64,000 nt of DNA from Saccharopolyspora erythraea (lineage in GTDB: Bacteria > Actinomycetota > Actinomycetes > Mycobacteriales > Pseudonocardiaceae), in assembly GCF_018141105.1 (NCBI RefSeq), contig NZ_CP054839.1, forward strand, positions 7,071,411 through 7,135,410. The letters run 5' to 3'. The position numbers and the translations under genes were made by a program. This document shows positions 8,739-16,743 of this stretch, piece after piece. The notes beneath the pieces were generated by a model. The model made no database searches. It was not told where the DNA came from and saw only the letters and a list, made by a program, of their open reading frames with translations. The first letter of the stretch is position 1. Every line of letters starts with the position of its first letter.

Positions 8739-9682
8739 CGCGCCGCCTCCGAAGCCGCCGGGGCCAGGATCCGGGCGACGACGTCGGCGGCGAGGTTCAC
8801 CAGCACCGTCGTCGTCGCCAGCACCACCGCGAGCCCCTGGATGACCGGCAGGTCGCGGGCCGAGACCGCTTCCACCAGCGTCGTTCCCAGTCCCGGCACG
8901 ACGAAGATCGCCTCGATCACGATCACCCCGCCGATCAGCCAGTCCGTCGTGCGCGCGAGCTGCTGCACGGCGGGCGCGATCGCGTTGGGCAGCGCGTGCG
9001 CGAGCTGGACGCGCACGCTCGACAACCCGGCCCGGCGCGCCTGCCGGACGTATCCGGAGCGCAGCGCCTCGATCATCCCCGCGCGCACGAGCCTGCTCAG
9101 CGAGCAGATCGGCCGCAGCAGCAACACCACCACCGGCAGGACCAGCACCGCGGGACGGCTGAGCAGGTCGGCGCCCACCGCCGTCGGCGGGAACCAACGC
9201 AGCTGCACCGCGAACACGGTGACCAGCACGATTCCCATCGCGAACTCCGGCACCGAGTACAGGCCCAGCGTGCTGGTCGTGATGACGCGGTCCGCGGTCC
9301 GCCCCTCGCGGTTGGCCGCGAGCACGCCGAGTGCCACCGACAGCGGAATCACCAGCGCCAGCGTCAGTCCGGCCAGCAGCAGCGTCGGACCGAACGTCGA
9401 GGCGATGACGTCGCTGACGGCGCTCGGTCCAATCAGCGACCGCCCGAAGTCGAAGTGCAGCGCGCCCACGACCCAGTCCCACAGCCGCAGCCAGGCGGGT
9501 TCGTCGAGGCCGAGCTGCGCGCGCAGCGTCGCGATGACCGCCGGGTCGGGGTTGTCCCCGGCGATGGTCACGGCCGCGTCGCCCGGCAACGCCTCCACCA
9601 ACGCGAAGACGACCACCACGACCACCAGCACCTGCACCGCGCCGAGCAGCGCGCGGCGCAGGACGTAGCGCGGGAGGCTCAC
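8735..9682 (-). CDS. ABC importer permease (OppB/NikB type)
   Basis: A 315-residue permease that begins PRYVLRRALLGAVQVLVVVV, the classic OppB first helix. It contains the LGLDEPAWLRLWDWV periplasmic segment and the LVRAGMIEALRSGYVRQARR cytoplasmic loop that contacts the ATPase. GTG 9682 overlaps the stop codon of the binding-protein gene by GTGA. It is the second gene of the four-gene importer operon. Confidence 0.9.
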   Translation of the reverse strand: MSLPRYVLRRALLGAVQVLVVVVVVFALVEALPGDAAVTIAGDNPDPAVIATLRAQLGLDEPAWLRLWDWVVGALHFDFGRSLIGPSAVSDVIASTFGPTLLLAGLTLALVIPLSVALGVLAANREGRTADRVITTSTLGLYSVPEFAMGIVLVTVFAVQLRWFPPTAVGADLLSRPAVLVLPVVVLLLRPICSLSRLVRAGMIEALRSGYVRQARRAGLSSVRVQLAHALPNAIAPAVQQLARTTDWLIGGVIVIEAIFVVPGLGTTLVEAVSARDLPVIQGLAVVLATTTVLVNLAADVVARILAPAASEAAR

Positions 9683-11247
9683 CCCAGCCACACCTTGTCG
9701 AACCGCGCCCAGTCGAGGGTGTTGGCCGGTGCCCGGTCGTCCACCCCGCCGACGTTGGTCGCCGTCGCGACGATCCAGTCCGACACGCCCCACCACACGA
9801 AGCCGCCCTCGTCGTGGAGCTGCCGCTGCATGTCCAGGTAGAGCTGCGCCCGCCGCGCCTCGTCCGTTGTGGACTGCGCCTGGTGGTAGAGGGCATCGAA
9901 CTCCGGGCGCTGCCACTTGGTGTTGTTGGTGGTCGACGTGCTCAGCAGCCGCTGCGAGATGTGGGACTCGATCGGCATCGCGCCGGAGCGGTAGCTGGCG
10001 ATCACGCCCTGCTTGGAGATGTCGGACCAGTAGGTGTCCTTGTTGCCGAGCTTGACGTTGAGCGTCACGCCTGCCTTCTTCGCCTGGTCGGCGATGGCCA
10101 GCGCCGCCTCGCGCAGGCCGGGCGACACGTCGGAGGTGTCGAGGTCCAGCGTCAGGTTCTCCACGCCCGCCTGCCGGAACAGCGCCCTCGCCCGGTCGAT
10201 GTCCTGGTGGCGCTGGGGCAGCGCGTCGGCGTAGTACTGGTAACCCTTGCCGAACAGGTCGTTGGCGACCTCGCCCGAACCCTGCAGGACCGAGCGCACC
10301 AGCTCCTCGCGGTCGATCAGGTGGAAGAACGCCTGCCGGACCTCCAGCCGGTCGAACGGCGGGCGGTCGACCTTCATCGCCAGGGCGTGGAAGTTGCTCT
10401 TCGGCAGCCGGTGGATCGCCACCTGGCCGGTGCTCTCATGGCTGCGCGCGGTGGTCGCGGTCAGATCGTGGGCATACTCGACCTGACCGCCCAGCAGCGC
10501 GTTCACCCGGGCCGCCTCGTCGTTGCCGACCAGGATCTCCAACTCGTCCAGGTACGGCGCACCCTCCCAGTAGTCCGGGTTGCGGGTGGCCAGGAACGAC
10601 CTGCCCGGCTCGAACGAGGCGAACCTGAAAGGCCCCGAACCGACGGGCCGGTCGAAGTTCTCCGCCCCCTCCGGAACGATGTAGGCGCCGAGCGTGGAAA
10701 GCGCGTTCGGGAACTCCGCGTACGGGCGCTTCAACCTGAACTCCACGGTGCGGTCGTCCACCGCCCTGCTGCCCGCCAGGTCGATGACCGACAGGCTCGC
10801 CTTCGCCCTGCGGGTGCTGTCCGGGCGAAGGATGCGCTCGTAGCTGTACAGGACGTCGGCGGCACGCACCGGGCGCCCGTCGTGGAAGTTCGCCTGCCGC
10901 AACGTGATCCGCCAGGTGAGCAGGTCGGCGCTGGACTCCCAGCGCTCGGCCAGCCTGGGCTGCGGCGACATGTCCGAGCCGTAGTCGGCGAGCTTTTCGA
11001 ACAGCGCCTTCGCCCGCGCGATCTCCGAGTAGAGGTCGGTCGCGTGCGGGTCGAGCACCTCGTCGGCGCCGCCGCCCGGGAACGCGGCGCGCAGGCGCCC
11101 GCCTGGGCGCGCGGCGCCCGGGCCGGGGGCCGAGCCCGCGCCCGCGCAGCCGGCGAGGGCGGCCGACGCGGCGGCAGCCGCGGTGAGGCCGAGGAAGCCG
11201 CGGCGGTGCAGGCGCGGCCGGTCGGCCGCGTACGGGTCGGAAGGCAT
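9679..11247 (-). CDS. Family-5 extracellular solute-binding lipoprotein (peptide/nickel/metallophore type)
   Basis: A 522-residue SBP_bac_5 protein. Its N-terminus combines a twin-arginine-like RRGFLGLT with a lipobox LAGC, so it is probably exported by Tat and lipid-anchored. The mature part has the family segments WRITLRQANFHDGRPV and FDRLEVRQAFFHLIDREELV. GGAGAGAA precedes ATG 11247. It captures the substrate for the permeases and ATPase encoded downstream. In the Cnt (staphylopine) and Nik systems the same family binds metal-chelate complexes; here the zinc-type box upstream and the adjacent biosynthesis operon suggest the same role. Confidence 0.88.
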   Translation of the reverse strand: MPSDPYAADRPRLHRRGFLGLTAAAAASAALAGCAGAGSAPGPGAARPGGRLRAAFPGGGADEVLDPHATDLYSEIARAKALFEKLADYGSDMSPQPRLAERWESSADLLTWRITLRQANFHDGRPVRAADVLYSYERILRPDSTRRAKASLSVIDLAGSRAVDDRTVEFRLKRPYAEFPNALSTLGAYIVPEGAENFDRPVGSGPFRFASFEPGRSFLATRNPDYWEGAPYLDELEILVGNDEAARVNALLGGQVEYAHDLTATTARSHESTGQVAIHRLPKSNFHALAMKVDRPPFDRLEVRQAFFHLIDREELVRSVLQGSGEVANDLFGKGYQYYADALPQRHQDIDRARALFRQAGVENLTLDLDTSDVSPGLREAALAIADQAKKAGVTLNVKLGNKDTYWSDISKQGVIASYRSGAMPIESHISQRLLSTSTTNNTKWQRPEFDALYHQAQSTTDEARRAQLYLDMQRQLHDEGGFVWWGVSDWIVATATNVGGVDDRAPANTLDWARFDKVWLG

Positions 11248-11370
11248 GGGGATTTCTCTCCATTCAGGACGGTGGAACCAGGACGTGGACGCGGGTCGAC
11301 GGCGGGAGTTCGCCGGAAGCGGGACGACGTCGTCACCGGAGGACGCGGACGGCAGGTTCGCACAGACTAA

Positions 11371-11385
11371 CGAAAACGATAATTC
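11371..11385. promoter_or_regulatory. Zur-like box upstream of the importer operon
   Basis: Read on the minus strand, the site GAATTAT-C-GTTTTCG shares the ATCGTTTTC core of actinobacterial Zur boxes, with a weak left half-site. It lies about 124 bp upstream of the binding-protein start in the only AT-rich island of this 309-bp intergenic gap. It is weaker than the box at 18045 but consistent with co-regulation. Confidence 0.4.
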
Positions 11386-11507
11386 TTTTCGACAGTTCGG
11401 GTCAAGGACCCCGCAGCCGGCATTCGCCCCCGGAAAGCCAGGCCCGCGACGGCGAATGCCGAGGCACAGGCCGAGCAGTCCGGGGTCAGTGCCTCGATGC
11501 GAGTGGG

Positions 11508-11532
11508 CCGCGGTCCCGCGGCGGGACCGCGG
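11508..11532 (-). terminator. Hairpin ending the biosynthesis operon
   Basis: An 11-bp perfect stem, CCGCGGTCCCG with CGGGACCGCGG and a 3-nt loop, starts 25 nt after the methyltransferase stop codon on the minus strand. There is no T tract, as is common in high-GC actinomycetes. The rest of the gap 11248-11556 holds the importer promoter region and no gene that I can support. Confidence 0.6.
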
Positions 11533-11556
11533 AGTTCGGCTCGCGCTACGCGGCGA

Positions 11557-12405
11557 CTACACCACTCCACCTCCGCCACGGGCTCGCGCGACGAAGTGCA
11601 GCCGGTCACCCGCCAACGCCTCGGACAGCGGAGCCTCGGCGTGCCAGGGCGCGTCCGTGCGCGGGCCCGGCTCGTCGAACACCGCCAGCACCTCGAAACC
11701 GGCCCGCTCCAGGTACGAGCGCAGCTCCAGCGGGAACAGCAGGCGCCACGCCGAGCGCTGGTCGAGCGGTTCCGGACAGCCCGGCCAGTCCCAGATCCGC
11801 CTGCGCCGCAGCAGTTGCGCCGCGTGGTCGATCCAGAGCGTGGTCCGCGACCGGTATCCGACGCCCTCCCACTCCACGGTCCGCTCGCGGACGCCGTCGA
11901 GGAGCTCGGTGTTGCCGAGGAAGAACGCGCCGTTGCGCATCTCGGCGACCAGCAGTCCGCCCTCGACGAGATGCGCGTGGCAGAGCCGGAGGAAACCCTC
12001 GAGCTCCTCGTTGGTGTGGCAGTAGAGCAGCGCGCTGTCCAAGCACGTGATGACGTCGAACCGCCGCGCCAGCGCGAAGGACCGCATGTCGGCGACCACG
12101 AACTCCCCGCCGGGGCACTGCCGCCGCGCGTACTCGACCATCCGCTCCGACGAGTCGAGCCCGGCGACATCGCGGCCGCCCAGGCTCCAGTACCGGGCGT
12201 CGCGCCCCGTGCCGCACCCGATGTCCAGCAGCGAACCTGCGTCCGGACCGCCGAAGCGGCGGACGACGTCGTCGACGAAGCGTGCCGCGACGTGCTCCGG
12301 GTCGGGGAACTGCTGCTCGTAGAGCGCCGGGTTGTCGGTCAGGAAGTTGCTGCTCGCGGCCTGGACTCCGGCTCGCTGCTCCTGGTCTTGGACTCGTCGC
12401 GACAC
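11557..12405 (-). CDS. SAM-dependent methyltransferase, class I
   Basis: A 282-residue protein. Motif I LLDIGCGTGRDARYW is near residue 70, followed by the acidic loop GLDSSERM and VVADMRSF, all typical of small-molecule methyltransferases. GTG 12405 has AGGAG about 7 nt upstream and overlaps the end of the exporter gene by about 67 bp. It is last in the six-gene biosynthesis/export operon, so it probably N- or O-methylates the operon's product or an intermediate. The acceptor is unknown. Confidence 0.8.
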   Translation of the reverse strand: MSRRVQDQEQRAGVQAASSNFLTDNPALYEQQFPDPEHVAARFVDDVVRRFGGPDAGSLLDIGCGTGRDARYWSLGGRDVAGLDSSERMVEYARRQCPGGEFVVADMRSFALARRFDVITCLDSALLYCHTNEELEGFLRLCHAHLVEGGLLVAEMRNGAFFLGNTELLDGVRERTVEWEGVGYRSRTTLWIDHAAQLLRRRRIWDWPGCPEPLDQRSAWRLLFPLELRSYLERAGFEVLAVFDEPGPRTDAPWHAEAPLSEALAGDRLHFVARARGGGGVV

Positions 12406-13673
12406 CCGTCTGCTCCTGTTCTGCTTCCCCCGCACCGCCCCGGCGCGCCCGGGTCGAGAATTCCCTTGCGTTCCAACAAGATCACCGCTGCCGCCGAGGT
12501 CAGCCCGATCAGCACGCACAGCGCTGAAGGCAGCCACGCGGCCGCGTCCATCGCCCAGCCGACGAGCGCGTTGCCGCCGGCGGCGATCAGTCCCGACGCC
12601 AGGTAGAACACCCCGAAGTAGGTGCCCGACAGCGTTTCCCGGCCGAACGACGGGATCAGCTCGTTGACGAAGGGCTGAGCGAGCATCAGCCCCACCGCCA
12701 GGCCGAACGCCGTGACCAGGACCGGCAGCAGCCGCAGCGCCGTCGCGCCCGGACCGTCGCCGGCGTTGCCGGCCGGGACCAGCACCGCAGCCAGCGCGGT
12801 GACGGCGAACGCCGCGCCCATGACCGCCATGCCCACGGCGATCGAACGCCCGCGGGACCACCGCCGCTGGTACCGCTGGGTGATGCGCACCTGGAGCGCG
12901 AGCGTGGCGACCGTCGAGACCAGGAAGATCACCGCCACCGGCGCGGAAGAGCCGGTGAGTCGCGCCGCCTCCATCGGCAGCACCAGGTAGAGCTGGTTCT
13001 GCAGGGCGAACATGCCGGTCAGCGCCGCGGTGAAGGCGAGGAAGCGCCGGTCGGTGAGCACCACGCGCCAGTCGCCCAGCACCGATGTCGCCGCCCGTTC
13101 GACCCGGCGCACCGGCAGCACCACGACCTGCGCCACCGTCAGCCCCGCGAAGATCAGCGCCGCGACCATCGCCGAAAGCTGGAAACCGACCGCGATCAGC
13201 GCGCTGCCGAGCAGCGGGCCGAGCAGCGCCCCGGTGTTGGCGAAGATGTTGAACAGCGAGAACGCCTCCGCCCGCCGGTCGCCTGCCTCCTGCGCGAGGT
13301 AGGCGCGCACCGCGGGGTTGAACAGCGCTCCGGCGAGGCCGCTCAGCACCGACGCCAGCACCAGCACCGGCACCGACGGCCCGAACGCGAAGAGTCCGAA
13401 ACCGACCGCGCGCAGCGCGCAACCGGCGACGATGACACCTCTGGCCCCGAGGCGGTCGGCGGCCGAGCCGCCGAGCAGGAACAGGCCCTGCTGGCTGAGG
13501 TTCCGCACGCCCAGGACGATGCCGACGACGGCCGCCGACATCCCGAGGTCGTGCCCGAGGTAACCGGACAGGTACGGGATGAGCAGGTAGAAGCCGGTGT
13601 TCACGCCGAGCTGGTTGACCAGCAGGACCTGCACCGCGACCGGGAAGCTGCGGATCAGGCGCCAGGTCTTCAC
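12339..13673 (-). CDS. MFS exporter of the putative metallophore
   Basis: A 444-residue major facilitator with twelve predicted hydrophobic segments. It opens VKTWRLIRSFPVAVQVLLVN, and the helix 2-3 loop reads GGSAADRLGARG, close to the drug:H+ antiporter-1 motif A. GTG 13673 overlaps the stop of the epimerase gene (GTGA). Placement inside a biosynthesis operon is typical of a dedicated exporter such as CntE of the staphylopine system, but the family also covers drug efflux. Confidence 0.82.
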   Translation of the reverse strand: MKTWRLIRSFPVAVQVLLVNQLGVNTGFYLLIPYLSGYLGHDLGMSAAVVGIVLGVRNLSQQGLFLLGGSAADRLGARGVIVAGCALRAVGFGLFAFGPSVPVLVLASVLSGLAGALFNPAVRAYLAQEAGDRRAEAFSLFNIFANTGALLGPLLGSALIAVGFQLSAMVAALIFAGLTVAQVVVLPVRRVERAATSVLGDWRVVLTDRRFLAFTAALTGMFALQNQLYLVLPMEAARLTGSSAPVAVIFLVSTVATLALQVRITQRYQRRWSRGRSIAVGMAVMGAAFAVTALAAVLVPAGNAGDGPGATALRLLPVLVTAFGLAVGLMLAQPFVNELIPSFGRETLSGTYFGVFYLASGLIAAGGNALVGWAMDAAAWLPSALCVLIGLTSAAAVILLERKGILDPGAPGRCGGSRTGADGCRDESKTRSSEPESRPRAATS

Positions 13674-14707
13674 GTCTCCCCCGCCTTCCGCACGCATAAG
13701 CCGGCCTGGCCGACCACGCGAAGGACGCCGTCCTCGCCGCCGATCCCCGTCCACGGGTCGTGGGCGAGCAGCAGGTGGCCGTCGAGGTCGACCCAGCGGG
13801 CCAGGCCCGCGAGGTGCACCGCGGGCGCGATGCCGAGGGAGCTCGCGACCAGGCACCCGAACATCACCTCGACGCCGCGGTCGCGTGCGGCTTCGACGAT
13901 CCGCATCGCGGCGCGGATGCCGCCGCACTTGGCCAGCTTGACGTTGACGCCCCGCACCGAGTCGCCCAGCGCGCGCACGTCGTCGAGCCCGGCGGCGTCC
14001 TCGTCGGCGATTACCGGGACCGGTGACCGCCGTGCCACCTCGGCGAGCAGGTGCGGTGTCCCGGCCGCGATCGGCTGCTCTACCGCTTCGACGCCGTGCT
14101 CCCAGGCGGCTTCGAGCATCCGGACCGCCTGTTCCGGTTCCCAGGCGCCGTTGGGATCCAGCAGCAGGCGCGCGTCCGGTGCGGCCCGCCGGATCGCGGC
14201 GATCCGTTCCAGCTCCGGCTGCTCGTCGGCACCGACCTTGACCTTGATCAGCTCGAATCCGTGCGCTGCCAGCGATTCCGCGGTCTCGGCGGACTTCTCC
14301 AGCGAGGTGATGCCGATGGTGCGGGCTGTCGGGACGCGTTCGGGGCGCGGCGCACCGACCAGTTCGTGCACCGCGACACCGCGGAGCTTCGCGACGAGGT
14401 CGTGCAGCGCGGCGTCGATCGCGGCCAGCACCCCGGGGGCGTCCGCCGAGAGCGGACCGTCCGGCAACGACCCGAGCAGGCTTTCCGGGTCGGAGGTCCC
14501 TTCGACGACGTCCCGGTTCGACTCGAGCAGCGCTTCGATGCGTGCCACGTCGAGGTCGTAGAAGACGCTCGTGACGACCTCACCGAAGCCGACGACGCCG
14601 TCGTGCTCGATCTCCAGGGTGACCGCGCCCCGCTCGTGCATGACCGAGCGCGAGATGCGGAACGGCTCGCGGAGCCGCAGGTTCCCAGCAGTCCAGCGGA
14701 ACTTCAC
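13670..14707 (-). CDS. Enolase-superfamily enzyme, dipeptide epimerase / muconate cycloisomerase type
   Basis: A 345-residue two-domain enzyme. Catalytic features of the muconate-lactonizing/dipeptide epimerase subgroup are visible: the KVKVGAD lysine pair (about residue 155), the metal ligands in LLLDPNGAW and VIADEDAA, and the second acid/base lysine in VNVKLAKCGG. The capping domain reads PFRISRSVMHERGAVTLEIE. GTG 14707 overlaps the preceding stop by GTGA. In this operon it follows an ATP-grasp ligase, so it may invert a stereocentre of a dipeptide-like intermediate. N-succinylamino-acid racemase or o-succinylbenzoate synthase activity cannot be excluded from sequence. Confidence 0.8.
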   Translation of the reverse strand: MKFRWTAGNLRLREPFRISRSVMHERGAVTLEIEHDGVVGFGEVVTSVFYDLDVARIEALLESNRDVVEGTSDPESLLGSLPDGPLSADAPGVLAAIDAALHDLVAKLRGVAVHELVGAPRPERVPTARTIGITSLEKSAETAESLAAHGFELIKVKVGADEQPELERIAAIRRAAPDARLLLDPNGAWEPEQAVRMLEAAWEHGVEAVEQPIAAGTPHLLAEVARRSPVPVIADEDAAGLDDVRALGDSVRGVNVKLAKCGGIRAAMRIVEAARDRGVEVMFGCLVASSLGIAPAVHLAGLARWVDLDGHLLLAHDPWTGIGGEDGVLRVVGQAGLCVRKAGET

Positions 14708-15789
14708 GCCGGCACCTCCACGAGGGACAGCGGGTCGAGAACCGCGCGGCACCGCGCCCAGCCATCGACCTCGTCCAGCCCCGGGTGCGCGATCTCCACC
14801 GGCCGGGTGGCGACAGGAGTGTCGATGAGCCCGCGCGCCCGGCAGAAGTCGTCGTCGAAGATCGTGTGCAGGTAGCGGTGCGGGCCGTCCGGGAAGACCG
14901 TGACAACCCGCGCGCCCGCCTCGACCCGCGCCACCCACGCCGAGACCAGCGCGACCGCACCGGTGCTCCAGCCGCCGCTGACGAACGAGTGCTCGGCCAG
15001 CGTCCGGCACGCCTGCACCGCCTCGGCCGGCCCGACCCAGTGCACCTCGTCGAACTGCGCGTAGTCGACGTTGCGCGGGTGGATGCTGCTGCCGAGCCCG
15101 CGCATCACCCGGGGCCGCGCGGGCTGGCCGAAGATCGTCGACCCGACGGTGTCCACTCCGACCAGGCGGATCGACGGCCAGTGCCTGCGCAGCGCCCGGA
15201 TCGTGCCGGCGCTGTGCCCGCCGGAGCCGACGCTGCACACCAGCACGTCGGCCGCGCCGAGCTGGTGGACGATCTCCTCGCCCAGCGCGGCGTAGCCGGC
15301 CGGGTTGTCGGGGTTGTTGTACTGGTCCGGCCAGTAAGCGCCGGGCAGCTCGCGGCACAGCTCCCGCACCCGGTCCAGCCGCGCCTGCTGCCAGCCGCCC
15401 ACCGGGTGCGGACGGTCGACGACCTCGATGCGGGCGCCGTGGGCCCGCAGCAGCGCCCGCATGCCCGCTTCCAGCTCCCGGTCGACGACCAGAACCACCG
15501 GATGGCCCAGTGCCTGCCCGGCGAAGGCGAGCCCGAGCCCGAGCGTTCCGCTGGTCGACTCCACCACCGGCGCGCCCGGCCGCAGCTCCGCCCGGTCGCG
15601 TGCACCGGCCAGCATCGACAGCGCGGCACGCGCCTTCATCCCGCCGACGCTGACGCACTCCAGCTTCGCCCAGAAACCGGGGTGCGGCTGCGGGAGCGGC
15701 GTGGTGATGCGGGCCAGCGGGGTGTCCGGCAGCAGCGCGAGGAGGTCGGGGTTGCCGGTCGGCACCCGCTCCTCGATCCGAACAGTCAA
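14704..15789 (-). CDS. PLP-dependent cysteine-synthase-like enzyme (beta-replacement)
   Basis: A 361-residue fold-type II PLP enzyme. The cofactor lysine is in SVGGMKARAAL (about residue 50), STSGTLGLGLAF forms the substrate loop, and the phosphate-binding glycines are in SVGSGGHSAG. The long divergent C-terminus separates it from housekeeping CysK. TTG 15789 is selected because GGAAGGA lies 6 nt upstream and no better start is in frame. Relatives include SbnA, which makes N-carboxyethyl-2,3-diaminopropionate precursor in staphyloferrin B synthesis. A non-protein beta-substituted alanine as metallophore building block is a reasonable inference. Confidence 0.8.
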   Translation of the reverse strand: MTVRIEERVPTGNPDLLALLPDTPLARITTPLPQPHPGFWAKLECVSVGGMKARAALSMLAGARDRAELRPGAPVVESTSGTLGLGLAFAGQALGHPVVLVVDRELEAGMRALLRAHGARIEVVDRPHPVGGWQQARLDRVRELCRELPGAYWPDQYNNPDNPAGYAALGEEIVHQLGAADVLVCSVGSGGHSAGTIRALRRHWPSIRLVGVDTVGSTIFGQPARPRVMRGLGSSIHPRNVDYAQFDEVHWVGPAEAVQACRTLAEHSFVSGGWSTGAVALVSAWVARVEAGARVVTVFPDGPHRYLHTIFDDDFCRARGLIDTPVATRPVEIAHPGLDEVDGWARCRAVLDPLSLVEVPA

Positions 15790-15876
15790 CAGGTGTCCTT
15801 CCCTCTCGAGGTGGTTGCGCGCGGCTGCGCCGAGGCAGGCGCGCGAGTGCGCAGAGGCACCGGCGGAAAGTGCTCT

Positions 15877-16743
15877 CTACACCGAGTAGCGGTAGATCGA
15901 GGTCGGCCCGCCGTCGAGCCAGAAGAACGGGTAGGGCTCGGCGGAGACCGCGGTGACGCCGGAGCCGATGAACCACGGCAGCACGGCGCTGGCCGTCTGC
16001 GCGAACAGCACGAACGGCTTGCCCGTCGCCCGCGCGTGCTCCAGCAGCGGCTGGAAGGTCCCGTTTCCGACGACCATGCCCGAGGCGAGCACCGCGTCGC
16101 AGCCGTCGAGCGCGGCGTTGGCGTCGGTGGCGATCGGCTCGCCCCATTCGGTCACGCCGCCCTTGCGGTCGCACGGCACGTACCCGCAGCCGCGCTCCCG
16201 CAACTGCTGGAGCAGGGAGTTGACCACGCCGACGACGAGCACGCGCTCCGGTTTGCCGGGGATGAGCCCGACGACGGACCTGGCCCGCTGCACGGACTTG
16301 TGCAGGGAGTTCCCGCGCCCGATCACGACCTCTTCGGCCCGGCGCGCGTGCGGCCCGGTCCACATCAGGAACGCGTCGAGCGCCGCCGTGCGCACCGCAG
16401 CGCTCGGGTGGTGCAGCAGTTCCCGGACCGGGGTGCCGACGCAGTCGAGCACGACCTCTTCGGCCAGCTCGCCCGGCTCCACCGCGCACGATCCCACCGC
16501 GTCCTCGACGCGCAGGCTAAGTACGTGGTTGCGGTACGAGCACTCGCGTGAGGCGTGCCGGACCCCTTGCTGGGTGAGGAACCCGAGGCTGGTGGTGGCG
16601 TCGGCGATCGCGGGCGAGATCCGTCCATCCAGGACCAGGCGGACGAGGTCGTCGAGCGATTCGACGCGCGGAGCTCCAGGTTCGCCCGGTCCGGTTCCGG
16701 ATTCGGCGTTCGCGACGGCATTTCCTCCGAGTGCGGTGTTCAC
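15877..16743 (-). CDS. DUF4213/DUF364 protein (putative heavy-metal chelation family)
   Basis: A 288-residue protein. The first half (to about residue 115) fits DUF4213, including YRNHVLSLRVEDAVGSCAV. The second half resembles DUF364, with the Rossmann-like core KPERVLVVGVVNSLLQQL and GCDAVLASGMVVGNGTFQPL. DUF364 is annotated as a putative heavy-metal chelation domain and occurs in metal-related loci, but no reaction is established. GTG 16743 overlaps the stop of the ATP-grasp gene. Its position within the Zur-linked operon suggests a biosynthetic or metal-sensing role. Confidence 0.75.
   Translation of the reverse strand: MNTALGGNAVANAESGTGPGEPGAPRVESLDDLVRLVLDGRISPAIADATTSLGFLTQQGVRHASRECSYRNHVLSLRVEDAVGSCAVEPGELAEEVVLDCVGTPVRELLHHPSAAVRTAALDAFLMWTGPHARRAEEVVIGRGNSLHKSVQRARSVVGLIPGKPERVLVVGVVNSLLQQLRERGCGYVPCDRKGGVTEWGEPIATDANAALDGCDAVLASGMVVGNGTFQPLLEHARATGKPFVLFAQTASAVLPWFIGSGVTAVSAEPYPFFWLDGGPTSIYRYSV

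Noticed and set aside
13670-16489. A 939-codon minus-strand frame spanning several genes
   Set aside because: Only its last 345 codons match a family (enolase superfamily). The rest is the shadow of the PLP-enzyme and DUF364 genes.
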